Assembly (NCBI RefSeq): GCF_029962835.1
Contig: NC_080589.1
Location: 16,947,586-17,011,585 of the forward strand
Length of the DNA: 64,000 nucleotides
Direction of reading: 5' to 3'
DNA from: Magnolia sinica
Taxonomy: Eukaryota > Streptophyta > Magnoliopsida > Magnoliales > Magnoliaceae
The notes below the pieces were generated by a model. The model searched no databases and was not told the origin of the DNA. It worked only from the letters and a program-made list of their open reading frames with translations. Each line of letters begins with the position of its first letter. Positions within the stretch are counted from its first letter, which is position 1. The position numbers and the translations under genes are program-made. Positions 10,617 to 23,233 of this stretch are shown one piece after another.

Positions 10617-11235
10617 TATTTAAGGGGGGAAAACCTTTGCTTTATTTATTTTGTTCTATATGAATATTTCTAGCATAGTTGTCTGCTAGTGATGACATAT
10701 GCATCCACAACCGTGAATATCAATTCGGCTTCGATCCATGTGTTAGGCCCATCTATAATGTGTGGAATCTTGTCTGTCCTTTTGGCCCTTCATGCATAAC
10801 CATCTAATTATTGTGTTTTTATAATAAAAATAAATTTCAAAAATAAAAATTTATTTTTAATAAGTAAATAAATATATTGATTATGAAACTTTCGATAAAA
10901 AGAGTGTATAGCCAGTTAGTAAGAAAAGAGGTTTTTGCTTGACCAGGGTTTAGATCTCATCAAGGAGATCGCACTGTCTACGCTCGCGCGGTACGGGCTG
11001 TAGGGCTGCCTAGGCACATGTACGCATAATCGCAAGGAGTCATTTTGGCACGTAAACTTATTTAAGTTATGGTGCAACTTGGATTGAACTAGGGTATACC
11101 TTGAAGTATTTTAACCTTAGCGTTTTTTTTTTTTTGAGAAATTTATGACTGTGGACCCCACCTTTTATCCAGCTGTTTTTATGAAGCAATACAAACTTAA
11201 GTTACCAACTTAGACTAGCATGTGCGGCCAACAAA
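10617..11235. other. Non-coding intergenic DNA
   Basis: AT-rich, with a poly-T run near 11125. No coding region, RNA gene or clear repeat end could be supported. Confidence 0.4.
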
Positions 11236-11451
11236 TTTGAGGACGAAACTACCCCTCCTTTTCACTGTTGTTGCTTTTCCTCTCCCTTTCCACTACTGCT
11301 TTCACTGTCGTTGCTTTCACCCCCTTTCCTCGCTCCGTTTCTGGTAAGAAAGACAAAAAAAAAAAAAACCCATTTTCTGAGCCCCCTTCCTTATCAGCAT
11401 TTTGTCTTCTTCTGAAAATAGTCGGTCCGGTGAAGAAAGCACGAACCACAG
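11236..11451 (+). repeat. Leader/first-exon-like segment, copy 1
   Basis: Pyrimidine-rich DNA (CCACTACTGCTTTCACTGTC) followed by CAGCATTTTGTCTTCTTCTG and a short coding-like stretch, GTCGGTCCGGTGAAGAAAGC, ending before a splice-donor-like CAG/GTATATTT. It is duplicated at 12563-12797. Here the position matching the start codon of copy 2 reads ATA, so this copy would not start in the same way. Confidence 0.45.
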
Positions 11452-11461
11452 GTATATTTTA

Positions 11462-11765
11462 AACTCAATTGGGCCCACATTGAATGTATGTAGTATATCC
11501 ACGCCGTCCATCCATTTTTCCATCTAATTTAAGGGGTTGAGCCCCAAATTGAAGCATATCAAAAGATCAAGTGGATCATACCACGGGAGATAATGATTTC
11601 CACCGTTGAAACCATAGTAGGCCCAACATTGATGTTTGTTTGTTATCAAATCTATAGCCCCTAAGAAATGATCAACAGTAGAAGTTCAATTCCAAATTTT
11701 CATGTAGTGTTGGTTCATTTGAACATTGGATACATTTAGATTTTTGGGCTCAAGCCATGAAATTA
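11462..11765. repeat. Foldback family piece, right arm replaced by minisatellite
   Basis: The left arm is present: TTGGGCCCACATTGAATGTA, CCACGCCGTCCATCCATTTT. The loop with AAGTGGATCATACCACGGGA and TTCAATTCCAAATTTTCATG follows. At TTTGGGCTCAAGCCATGAAA the right arm should begin, but the sequence passes into the GTTTGCCCCGCTGAATTTCA minisatellite. The 40218-41795 copy has the same junction. Confidence 0.6.
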
Positions 11766-11772
11766 TCTGTTA

Positions 11773-12455
11773 AGTTTGCCCCGCTGATTTTCTAGTTTGC
11801 CCCACTGAATTTCATGTTTGCCCCGCTCAATTTCATGTTTGCCCCGCTGATTTTCTAGTTTGCCGCACTCAATTTCATGTTTGCCCCGCTGATTGTCTAG
11901 TTTGCTCCGCTGAATTTCATGTTTGCCCTGCTGATTTTCTAGTTTGCCCCATTGAATTCCTAGTTTGCCCCGTTGAATTTCATGTTTCTCCCACTGAATT
12001 TCATGTTTGCCCCGCTCATTTTTCAATTTTTCCCGCTAAATTTCATGTTTACCCCGCTGAATTTTCAATTTTTTCTGCTGAATTTCATGTTTCTTCCGTT
12101 GAATTTCATGATTTGCCCTGCTGAATTTCATGTTTCCCCCGCTGAAAATCAAGTTTGCCCCGATCAATTTCATGTTTTCCCCGCTGAATTTCATGCTTTC
12201 CCTGCTGAATTTCATATTTCCCTTGCTAAATTTCATGTTTCCCCCGCTCAATTTCATGTTTGCCCCACTCAATGTCTAGGTTCCCGCCCTCAATTTCTAG
12301 CTTGCCTCGCTGAATTTTCATGCTTCCCTCGCACCATTTCTAGCTTACCTTGCTCAATTTTCATGATTGCCTAGTTCAATTTCTAGCTTGTCTCGCTGAA
12401 CTTTCATGCTTGTCTTGCTCAATTTTCATGCTTGCCTCACGCAATTCCATGATAG
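11773..12455. repeat. 22-bp GTTTGCCCCGCTGAATTTCA minisatellite, locus 1
   Basis: About 30 tandem degenerate units of roughly 22 bp, consensus GTTTGCCCCGCTGAATTTCA plus two variable bases, with variants ending GATTTTCTA or CAATTTCTA. The strand is G-poor. It follows directly after a truncated foldback arm. Open frames across it are by-products of the repeat and are not genes. Confidence 0.9.
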
Positions 12456-12562
12456 ACAGCGTCGCTGAATTTAGCGAGCACCACATGAAGTCATTCGCAT
12501 CTTTGAAGCCCTAATCCATATAAGCACTAAGGCTTGCACGTGCGGACACCCAAATTCAGGAT

Positions 12563-12797
12563 AAAAATACACCTCTTATCACTGCGCCCTTTCCACTGCT
12601 GCTTTCGTTGCTTTCACCCCTTTCCACTACTGCTTTCGTTTCTTTCACCCATTTCCTCACTCCATTTCTAGTAAGAAAGACAAAACATCATTGTGGGGCC
12701 CGCTTCCTTAACAGCATTGGATTGCATCCTCCTTGTACATCAGCATTTTGTCTTCTTCTGAAAATGGTCGGTCCAGTGAAGAAAGCACGCACCACAG
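12563..12797 (+). repeat. Leader/first-exon-like segment, copy 2
   Basis: Same order as 11236-11451: CT-rich leader, CAGCATTTTGTCTTCTTCTG, then ATG at 12764 reading MVGPVKKARTT, and a splice-donor-like CAG/GTATATTT at 12797/12798. It looks like the 5' leader and short first exon of some gene caught in a repeat. No second exon is recognisable downstream. The source gene is unknown to me. Confidence 0.4.
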
Positions 12798-12921
12798 GTA
12801 TATTTTAAGCTTGCATACGGGCTTTTGGTGTATACATAATTCGATGAAAACAGAGGGGTATTACAAAATCCGATGAACATGATGTATTACAAATAAAACA
12901 TCATTGTGGAGTGTAGCAAGC

Positions 12922-13143
12922 GTAATCGGATTGCATACTGAGTTAGTTAGTACGCTCCCATCGTTCTAAGTAAACTTAGTTGGGCCCACATTGAATGTAT
13001 GTAGTATATCCACGCTGTCCATCCGTTTTTCCATCTAATTTAAGGGGTTTAGCCCCAAATTGAAGCATATCAAAAGATCAAGTGGATCATACCACAGGAA
13101 ACAGTGGGCATAATGATTTCCACCATTGAAACCATAGTGGGCC
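12922..13143. repeat. Foldback MULE-like end, interrupted
   Basis: It starts GTAATCGGATTGCATACTGA, matching the outer end of the 7766-8286 element, followed by TTGGGCCCACATTGAATGTA and a CCGTTTTTCCATC box. It stops at CATAGTGGGCCC, where unrelated LTR-like DNA begins, so only the left half is present. Confidence 0.6.
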
Positions 13144-14509
13144 CCCATTCTCGGCTCTCAGCGCCCATTCGCCAGGTTCCGATCCTAGGATGCTACGAGG
13201 AGGATTTTCAACATCAATTTGATTCGTAATAAGCATAACCAAAGGTACAACCCACAAATAATAACCAAAAACTCCATCACATTTTCACTATGATAAAAAA
13301 CTTTACAAGTACAATAAGCATAAAGGGAAATACAATGATGATGAACAAAAACTCCAAAATAATTTGCCACGTGCTCAAGCCTCAGCGCTACTGCGATCCA
13401 ACGTCACCTGTACGCAACGGTCGTGCATAAGCTTATAGAAAACTTAAAGGGTGGTGAAAGTGTGTGCTAAGGTGGTAATGCAGTTATGCAGTATCAGAGT
13501 AATGCAGAACATGCTGATGAAAGCTAAGAATACCATAGCCGTACCAAGGCCATGCGGTGCAAAGCATGAATGATGTCGGCCATACCAAGGCCATGCAATG
13601 CGAAATGCAACTCAAGCACACAAACCCTCATCTAAGTCCACATGTCAATACGGCTCAAATCTGAAATATCACCGGGGTTTAGTACACTCCAAGCCAGATT
13701 GCCACCCCATCACGCGCAATAAGGTGAGTGGAAAAGACCTCACTATCCGCCTGCCAATATCAGGCTCGACTCGTCAATAGCGGACCCATTCCTCGAGCTG
13801 GTCAGACTCAACCTAGCATTGCCCCCTACTCTCGGGTGGGTAAGGCCTCATCCCCTTCCAACCGACCACGACACAGTGGAAAGTGCAACCATCTGGTAAT
13901 CGGCACTCGGCACTCATGCACCCACTCAGTCTAGACGTTGGAGCAACCTCTTGGTACCATAAGGGTTTAGGGACTTTCACCCAGGGATATCTATAGCACC
14001 CCATGTAGAACAAGATTTTCGGTATCCAATCCTGCCAACCACGATACGCCTGTGGAGGCTACGATCCTGATGTCGCTAGGGCGTAAAGTGCCATATCACA
14101 CAATGCGAATGCATGAATCACATTATTCAGTCATGCAGGAATCCTGCGTGTATCATGCGCTCATGTAAGGCAACACTCGCTATCCGGCAGCCCCTAAACA
14201 ATCTGTCAGAAGGCATATGCCATGATCAGTCACTTCTCATATCAAGCATACATATGATGCGTATGATCATGAGTTATGGAGCTATACTACACATGTTATA
14301 AAGTAATGCATTATCCTTACAACGCAGATGGCCTAGACGGCCTACACAAAACGAGTACAGGCCTATCAATGGGCCCTAGGGAGCATCGTAATGTGGACGT
14401 TTAACCAACATTTAAACATGCAATGTGGACGTTAAACCAACATTGCTCCCAAGGCACGACTGTTATAAACATCATTACATAAACTATGTTGGGATTGCAC
14501 ATTACAATG
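13144..14509 (-). mobile_element. LTR-retrotransposon-derived DNA (probable long LTR, gypsy?)
   Basis: Moderately GC-rich non-coding DNA that abruptly interrupts the foldback element ending at 13143. The style (short CCAAGGCCATGCAATGC repeats, long stretches without open frames) resembles long gypsy LTRs of the Del/Tekay type. No terminal TG...CA pair, primer site or protein domain is visible, so the assignment is tentative and the borders are approximate. It is a degraded fragment. Confidence 0.3.
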
Positions 14510-14890
14510 GACCTTAGGTATATCCCATTGGGCCTTCAATACATCAAATGGGCCGTATCACATGGGCCTTACATTCATCAAATGGGCAGCATTAATGAGT
14601 CTCACCAATGGGCCTTATGTACATTGCAATGGGCCATAGCCCATGGGCCTTAAATAACATCACAATGGGCCTAATCACATGGGCCTTATGTGTATCAAAT
14701 GGGCCTCACCAATTGGGGCCCATATGTACATCAAATGGGCCTCAACCTATAGGCCCCAATATATTTTTAATGGGCCTTAACCCATGGGCCCCTAATACAT
14801 CAAATGGGCCTCGACCCATGGGCCTTACATATATATCAAAGTGGGCCTCAACCATGGGCCACAAGCAAACTGAGATGGGCCTCCCACCAC
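14510..14890. repeat. ATGGGCC minisatellite
   Basis: About ten degenerate tandem units built from AATGGGCCT, CCCATGGGCC and TACATCAAATGGGCC, roughly 35 bp each. The words CCATGGGCC and GGCCCATGG make it locally palindromic. The open frame across it reads only the repeat. Confidence 0.8.
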
Positions 14891-15399
14891 CAATATATTA
14901 TATATAATATAATATATAATATATATATATAGTACATACAATATTATATATAATATAATATTATATATATATATATATAAATATATATACACACACACGT
15001 ACACACCCACAAACGCATGCACATGAACACACCCACCGGCCCTGGACGATGGGGATAAAAATACAAATATCGCAGTGGGCTCCACCGTCCAGGCGGACGG
15101 TGGAAATGAAACACATATATCGCTGTGGGCTCCACGTGAGGCCCACCATAATGTTTGCTTTCCATCCAACCTGTTGAGAAGGTCACGCAGACCTGGATTG
15201 AAGTGGAAAAACAAATTTCATATTGATCCTAAACTTCTGAGGGCCCACCATATGAATGGATTGGATGATAAATAAACATCAAGGTGGGGACCACAGCTAT
15301 AGCCGTAGGTTGCTGGCCGTCTGCCAGTCCGTCCGTCCGCTGGTGCTCAGGCAGCAACAGGCGCTGCCTGCTCTGACACAGCAGCGCTGCTGCTGATGT

Positions 15400-15444
<45 letters not shown>

Positions 15445-16135
15445 TTTTTCTGATTCCTGTGGTTTGTCACAGGTGGGGTCCACATTTTGAGAATCCACTC
15501 CGTCCAATGGCCCTCCATGGCTCAAGACAAGCAAAACAAGCCCAATATTGGGCATATTTCAGCGTATAAACAATCAGGGAAGGTTTCAATGGTGAAAACC
15601 ACCATTTGATATGATATGGCCCGCCAGGACCTCGGGTTGACACCATTTTTCGGTTCAACGCCTAAAATGAGGTTGGAAAAGGAATGGACGGTGTGGATTG
15701 AAGACATACATCAAGGTGGGGCCAAAATAAGTGGGCCACCCTTAAGCTTGGAAACAAGCTGATATTTGTGTTTTCCAATCAAACGTCCAGCATCCCTGGA
15801 TGCTGGACTTAACAATACATTAGAGGTGGGCCCTGCTTAGGTGGGCCACCTCATGGAGGATGGTGTGGGTACAGTACATATAAGGTGGGCCCCACCCATA
15901 GACGATTTGGATAAATTACTTACTTCATGGTGGGGTCCATTCAAGTGGGCCACACAACCTCATTATCATCATACATAAAAAAAAGAAATAGAGAGGGAGA
16001 GAGAGAGAGATAGAGAGTGGGACATGCGTGATGGAGGGACCCCGGCACTATGGGCCCTCCCTTGCACTAAATCATACATCAAGTGGGTCCCATTACATAT
16101 GGGCCCATTAAATCAAAATCCAACGGTGGAGATCC
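14891..16135. repeat. AT microsatellites and foldback fragments
   Basis: TATATA-rich DNA at 14893-14993 is followed by an (AC)n-like stretch. A long (TA)n run lies at 15401-15440, and a GA-rich run near 15990-16015. Between them are foldback-family arms: GTGAGGCCCACCATAATG near 15137, CAGGTGGGGTCCACATTTTG near 15471 with GGACGGTGTGGATTGAAGAC near 15687, and AGGTGGGCCCCACCCATAG near 15882. A CAGCAGCGCTGCTGCTG palindrome sits at about 15380. No gene is supported. Confidence 0.55.
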
Positions 16136-17469
16136 TAATTTTAGAAATGAAAGAAAATTCCTGTGAACCCGAGTGACTTGTGAACCAATAATTGAGATGC
16201 GAAAATTCTAGGATTCATGAATGGTGAGCAGTATTTTTTTTTTTTTTTGGAATCTAGCTCATGGTAAACTTTATAATCAAGTTCAAAATGTTAATCCATT
16301 AATTAGAACAATTCTGAACATCGAGTTCCATGAGTGTATAGTGTAATCTCGACTTATAATCATTAAGAGATCCAATTGTCAATTTCATGATATCATTGGT
16401 AATTAGCAATGAAATTCATGACAACCAAAACTGAAACCAACACTTGCCTTACAGATTAACTTTTCATTCTATCAGCCTTTGATTTTATTTTTTTTCATGA
16501 ACAGTAATGCCAAGGAAGGGAATCAAATCCTCACCTATAGGGAGCAAACCTATGGTAAAGATTGTACACCTAACCCTTTTCTCATGTCAACCATGGGGAA
16601 TCGAATCTTCATCTATAGGGAGCAAACCTATGATGACGATTATTCGACTCACCCTTTCTTTCAATTCTTATTTATAGACTGAAGCTAAAAATATTCAGGC
16701 TAGTTCCTTTCATGCTTGGTGATTACCAAGTTAATCATTCAATGTTGAAACGGAACCTTAATGTGCAATCGAGATGTGATATGTGAGATCATGACTCAAT
16801 CAATGTTTAAAAGTTCTAATCTTGGGTTAACAATTCAAACTTAACTATGAAATCTAACAGATGGTTGAATCCAAGAGTTATAAATTACCGACATTCTGTA
16901 CCTTGCAATGTTAAAATCACACTTATCCTTCAAAATCACTTCAAATGCACAAGAAATTCCAGAAAAATTTAAAAAAATTTCACAATTTGTGCTCAAGACC
17001 ACGAAAATACTGATGAGGTAACCTAATCGCCCACCCCCAACCTAAAATCTACATTGTCCTTAATGTAAAAGAAATAAACATGCAATGCTCGTGAAACAAC
17101 AAAAGTAAAAGAGGAGTGATGGACAAATAGTACATGTATGAAAGAATCTAGAGGCTTTCCAAAAAATATCTATGTAAGAGCGAGTCAGCATAAGATAGAA
17201 ATCAACAAAAGCAAAATGATAAAAACGCAAAAAGAAAATCCTATCTATACCACTTTCGCAGGTGCTCTCGATTGCATTTAGCGTATGCAACAAGCCTTTA
17301 AACCCCTAGGTTACCCCTAGTGGACGAGTTGTAGTCTCGTGAGGGTTTGCAGCAATGCTACCCACAAACATTGAACTAATGAATGAGAAAAGTGAAATGG
17401 AATGAAAAATTGGGTTGCCTCCCAATAGCGCTAAGTTTAACGTCTTCAGCCAGACAAGAATGGACCATG

Positions 17470-20400
17470 AATTAATCAATCTTGATAACCTGGGTCCGCC
17501 AAATAAATTTCCTCAACATCTTTGTTCACCAAATCATCTAAATATGGTTTCAGCCGTTAACCATTTACTTTGAAAATATTCACATCTGTTAGATTTTGAA
17601 TCTCAACTGCTCCATGAGGAAATACTTGTACTACTCGATAAGGACCATACCATCGCGAACGTAATTTTTCAGGAAAGAGGCGTAGCCTAGAATTGTACAA
17701 TAATACTTTCTGGTTCGGTTCAAATGTCTTGCGAAGAATTGATTTGTTATGGAAGATTTTTGTCTATTCTTTATAAATTTTTACATTCTCATATGCCTCA
17801 TTTTGAATTTCTTCTAACTCATTGAGTTGAAGTTTACGGTGTGATCCAGCCTTGTTTAAATCAAAATTAAAAGTGTTGATAGCCCAATAAGCATGATGTT
17901 CTAATTCCACAGGTAAGTGACAGGCTTTTCCAAAGACAAGCCTGTACGGAGACATTCCAATCGGGGTTTTGAAAGCCGTACGATATGCCCAAAGAGCATC
18001 ATTCAAACGTTACGACCAATCCTTACGATCGGGGCGAACCGTTTTCTCTAAAATTTATTTAATCTCCCGATTTGACACCTTAACTTGACCACTTGTTTGT
18101 GGATGATATGGCGTTGCAACTTTATGAGTGATGGAATATTTCTTCAATAAAGATTCAAACGGTTTATTGCAAAAATGAGTACCCCCATCACTTATAATTG
18201 CTCGAGGAGTGCCAAAACGAGAAAAGATATTTTATTTTAAGAAACGGACCACAACTTTGTGATCATTCGTTTTACATGGCACTGCTTCAATCTACTTAGA
18301 GACATAGTCGACGGCCACAAGGATATACACATAACTGAATGACGGGGGAAATGGGCCCATGAAGTCAATACCCCAAACATCAAATATTTCAACAATGAGA
18401 ATATTGGTAAGTGGCATCATGTTCCTGTGGGAAATATTACCCGTACGTTGGCATCTATCACATGTTGAACAAAAGGCATGGGTGTCTCGAAACAGTGTAG
18501 GCCAATAAAATCCACTTTGTAAGACTTTTGCAGCTGTTTTCTTTGAACCAAAATGACCACCACATGCATGATCATGACAAAAGGAGATTATACTATGAAA
18601 CTCACTCTCAGGCACACATCTCATAATAATCTGATCAGGACAAATTTTGAATAAGTATGGGTCATCCCAAAAGAAATGTTTAACCTCAGCAAGAAATTTG
18701 GATTTATCTTGTTTACTCCAATGAGAAGGAAGTTGACCTATAACAAGATAGTTTACAATATCCGCATACCAAGGTAATTGAGAAATAGTTAGAAGTTGTT
18801 CATCAGGGAAAGACTCGTTCATTGGCAAAGGGTCTACTGTGGACTCCAAGACAAGTCTAGACAAATAGTTGGCTACCACATTTTCGGAACCCTTTTTATC
18901 CCGAATTTCAATATCAAATTCTTGTAGCAAGAGAATCACCGAATTAATCGAAGTTTAGCGTCTTTTTTAGAAAGAAGATATTTCAATGCTGCATGATCTG
19001 AGAACACTACAACCTTTGACCCTATGAGATACGACCTGAATTTGTCTAGAGCAAATACTACCGCCAACAATTCTTTTTCAGTGGTAGAGTAGTTGAGCTG
19101 TGCATCATTTAGAGTCCTACTAGAATAATAAATGACATGAGGCATTTTGTTCAATCTTTGTCCTAGGACGTCTTCAACAGCATAATCCGAAGCATCACAA
19201 ATAAGCTTAAAAGGTAAACTCCAATCAGGTGGTTGGATGATTGGAGCGGAAGTCAGTAAATGCTTCAACTTATCAAAAGCTTGCCAACACTCATCATTAA
19301 GGACAAAAGCAACATCTTTAGCTAGTAAATTACATAAGGGTCGAGAAATTTTGCTAAAATCCTTAATGAATCTCCTGTAGAATCCTGCATGCCCTAAGAA
19401 TGATCTAATCTCCTTAACCGTTCTGGGTGGAGGAAGACTTGAAATTAAATCAATCTTGGCTTCATCAACTTCAATGCCTTTACTTGAAATAACATGCCCA
19501 AGTACAATCCCTTTTTGAACCATAGAATGGCACTTTTCCCAATTCAATACCAGGTTCATTTTTTCACATCTTTCCAAGACAAGAGATAGATTGTATAAAC
19601 ATTCATCAAATGTAGAGCTAAAAATTAAAAAATCATCCATGAAAATCTCAAGGAAACGCTCAACCATGTCTGAAAAAATACTCATCATGCATCGTTGGAA
19701 GGTCGCAGGCGCATTACACAACCCAAATGGCATACGCCGATAGGCATATGTACCAAAAGGACATGTAAATGTGGTTTTCTCTTGATCCTCGGGAGCAATG
19801 GGAATCTGATTATACCCGGAATAACCATCCAGGAAACAATAATAGCTATGCCCTGCCAATCTCTCAAGCATCTGGTCTATGAAAGGAAGAGGAAAGTGAT
19901 CCTTCCTTGTGACCAGGTTCAGTTTACGGTAATCAATACAAACTCGCCAACCAGTAGTCATGCGCGTTGGTACTAACTCATTATCCTCATTCTTTTTCAC
20001 CCTAATCCCAGACTTTTTAGGAACAACTTGCACTGGACTGACCCATGTGCTATCCGAAATGGGGTAAATGATACCAACATCTAACAATTTTAGCACCTCA
20101 GCCCGAACGACCTCTTTCATGTTAGGGTTAAGCCTCCTTTGCATTTCACGCGATGTTTTTGCATTTTCTTCAAGATGAATATAATGCATACACACCGTGG
20201 GGCTTATTCCCGTTATGTCCGCTATTGTCCACCCAATAGCTGCCTTATGTTCTCTAAGAACATTAAGTAACTTACCCTCCTGTTCTTTATCAAGGTTAGC
20301 AGCTATGATGACAGGTAGGGTTTCAGAAGGTCCTAAAAATGCATACTTGAGAGTTTCAGGTAATTGTTTAAGGTCGACATTGGGTGGTTTGTCAATAGAC

Positions 20401-21314
20401 GGGACCAGTTTAGACTCAGAAGGTGGAAGAGGTTCAACTCTAGCTTTCCATTTTGTTGTATCTATTTTCGGATTAGAGCCAAGCAATGCATTGACTTCTT
20501 GGATGGAACTTTTTATGTCAAAATCTATGCCAAAATGTGTTAAACAAGTCTCAAGAGCGTCCTCGGAAGATTCAAGGAAAGAGTCATGCACTAGACTCTC
20601 AATCATGTTCACTTCAAATATATCATCCGAGTCTGACATTTGTTGTCCAGCATTGAAAACATTGAGTTTAATCTTTATGTTACCAAAGGAGAGCTTCATA
20701 ACTCCGTTCCTGCAATTTATGATTGCATTGGATGTGGCCAAGAATGGACGTCCTAAGATAACCGAGATTTGACTTGTAGGATTCTGGACAGGCTGAGCAT
20801 CTAGAACAATGAAATCCACTGAAAAATAAAACTTATCAACCTGGATTAGCACATCTTCAATAATACCACGGGGCACCTTGACAGATCTATCAGCTAGTTG
20901 GAGTGTTATTTTGGTTGATTTCAGCTCACCAAGTCCTAGCTGCTCATACACAGAATATGGTAACAAATTGACGCTCGCCCCTAAATCAAGCAATGCCTTC
21001 TCAATCTTATGATCTCCTATGACGCAAGAAATGGTAGGAGCTCCTGGATCCCTAAATTTAGGAGGGGTGTTGTGTTGAATCATGGAGCTGAGTTGCTCCG
21101 CAAGGAAGACCTTCTTATGAACATTCATCTTACGCTTTTGAGTGCATAAATCTTTAAGAAACTTAGCGTAAGCAAGAACTTGCTTGATAGCATCAAGCAA
21201 CGGAATATTGATTTGCACTTGCTTAAACATGTCCAATATCTCATTAAAGTTGTTTCTTTTCTTAACCGATGCCAAACGTTGAGGAAAAGGTGCTTTAGGC
21301 ACACAAGATGGCAC
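17470..21314 (-). pseudogene. Pol region of minus-strand Athila fossil
   Basis: Part of the broken element above. Reading from high to low coordinates, it contains an aspartic protease region (about 20700-21100), a reverse transcriptase (about 19350-20050, with YSGYNQI and FMDDF), RNase H (about 18950-19260) and an integrase with HHCC zinc finger and catalytic core (about 17750-18700). The longest uninterrupted stretch is about 790 codons. It is a non-functional retroelement remnant, not a host gene. Confidence 0.9.
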
Positions 21315-21659
21315 ATGAGTGGTTCCTGGAGAGTCAAAGTGTTGTTGGACTTTGGTGCACTAGTATGTCTGTCTATTTCATTTTGATCTTCCGCATTGGA
21401 CTTAATTCTTCCCCGGGCATCTCTACTTTGTTCTCGATCTGTTTACCGAACCTAAGGGTAATGATTGATTTGGCTTGCTCATGATAATGTTCTTAGTTTG
21501 AATTAGAGCCAATCTCATACTGTCCTTTTGGATTTACCACAGGTTGACTAGGGAACTTGCCCTTCTCTCTCTCTCACTCAATGTGGTAGCAAGTTGACCC
21601 AACTGTACTTCCAGCTTAGCAATGGATTGCGCATTTGCATGTAAACTCTGCTGGTTTGC

Positions 21660-22932
21660 TAGTAAAGTATATTGGGTGTCTTTTTGAAATTGAAGTGAAC
21701 TCTGCATAAAGAGATTGAGTGTATCCTCAAGAGATGGTTTCCTAGATTGTGGAGGTACTTGTTGATACTGTGGGAACTGCTAAGGTTGTTGACTGCCAAC
21801 TTGGGAGTAAGGTTACATAGGAAGATATCCAATGATCCTCCTTGTTGTGGTCCTTTTGCCCAAGAGAAATTTGGATGTCTAGCCCACCCTGGGTTGTAGG
21901 TGTTTGAGTAAGGATCATTTTCAGTTCTCCTAAAGGTGTTCATAGCGTTCACTTGTTCAGAGAGAAATTCTGAAAATCCTGAACTAGATGGACAAGACTC
22001 GTAAGATGGGCGAGACTAGAACATATGACACATGACTCGACCTGAGTTGTTTGTGGAGGTCCATTGTTTAACATTAAAGCATCCACTTTCTTTGTCAGGT
22101 TATCAATTTTGGCATAAAGATCTGGCGTGACTCCTACCTCATATATACTCCCTTTCTTCAGTGGTTGAGGACTTCTTTCACCTCTATTTGAATCGTCCCA
22201 TTGCTAGGAGTTTTCACACAAGGTTTCAAAGAAATTCCAAGCTTCGACATCACTTTTGGTCATGAATGACCCTCCACTGGTGGCGTCAACCATGCGACGG
22301 TTTTGGGGTGTCAGACCGTCATAGAAGTATTGAACCTGTTGCCACTTTTCAAAACCATGGTGTGGACATTTAAGAAGTAAATCCTTCCATCTTTCCCAAC
22401 ATTCATGAAAGTGCTCACCCTCTTTTTGTGTGAAATTCGTAATTTCTCTACGGAGAGCATTAGTTTTGTGAACCGGGAAGAACTTGTTTAAGAACTTCTT
22501 AGACAGTTGGTCCCATGTAGTGATAGACCCAACTCCTAGAGAATTCAACCATGCTTTCGCCTTATCTTTCAAAGAAAAAGGAAAAAGGCGCAAACGGATC
22601 GAATCGTCTGAAAAGTTTTGGAACTTAAAGGTAGAGCAAATGTATAAGAATTCTTTCACATTATGATATGGATCCTCCTTATCTGAACCATAAAAGGAGG
22701 GCAACAATTGTATGACCCCAGGTTTAAGTTCAAAGTGTGTTGCCGTGGTGGCAGGCAACACTATACATGAAGGCGCATTGAATTGGACAGGAGCTGAATA
22801 ATCTCTAAGAGCTTTAGTTCCATTCTCTTCCACCATTTCAAATAGGATGTTTCTAAATCTTCTACGAAAGGTTCTTTCTATTTCAGGATCAAAAGGTGCT
22901 AGTTCTATGTTCAGAGATCTACGTCCTAGCAT
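21660..22932 (-). pseudogene. Gag region of minus-strand Athila fossil
   Basis: The conserved retrotransposon Gag part lies at 22204-22932 and contains SFYGSDKEDPYHNVKEF and KAWLNSLG, typical of Athila-type Gag. The following region to 21660 is the broken Gag tail. A matching copy lies at 23953-25290 in the other arm. Confidence 0.85.
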
Positions 22933-23233
22933 AAACTATGTTATTGCAATGTAAGAAAGAAAACTAAACTAAGATGCAACCTTTAGAGAAATAAAAATAA
23001 AAATTATGAATTTCTAAAAACAAGAGAAAGCTATGTAAACGAGAATTGGAAGGAAGAACCCAGAAAAGGATGTTTGAAGATTTGGGAGCTCCTCCTTTTG
23101 AAGACAATCTTATTTAGCAGCTTCCTTCCTCAATTCCTGTAAACATAAAAAATAAAAATAAATTAAATTTCCTAAAATAATGCTAGAAGAAATCCTAAGC
23201 AACGGTTAATCTCTAAAAAAGAAAGTTTCTAAT

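Larger units (their letters stand above)
16136..23233 (-). mobile_element. Athila-type Ty3/gypsy element, minus-strand palindrome arm
   Basis: A fossil gypsy element read on the minus strand, with leader, gag, then protease, reverse transcriptase, RNase H and integrase. Gypsy order (integrase last) and the primer-binding site just beyond the inner end assign it to the Athila/Tat group. It is mirrored by the plus-strand arm at 23652-30750 with almost exactly equal length and very high similarity. Its outer end stops inside the 3' internal region, and no 3' LTR follows at lower coordinates. The coding region is broken in several places (roughly half a dozen). Confidence 0.9.

Noticed and set aside
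11763-12374. Repetitive open frames on both strands (EIQRGKL-like and FMFPLN-like)
   Set aside because: They are artefacts of a 22-bp minisatellite; the same repeat is found at two other loci with no coding context.
14608-14907. Open frame rich in MGL/SNGP
   Set aside because: It is a translation of the ATGGGCC minisatellite.
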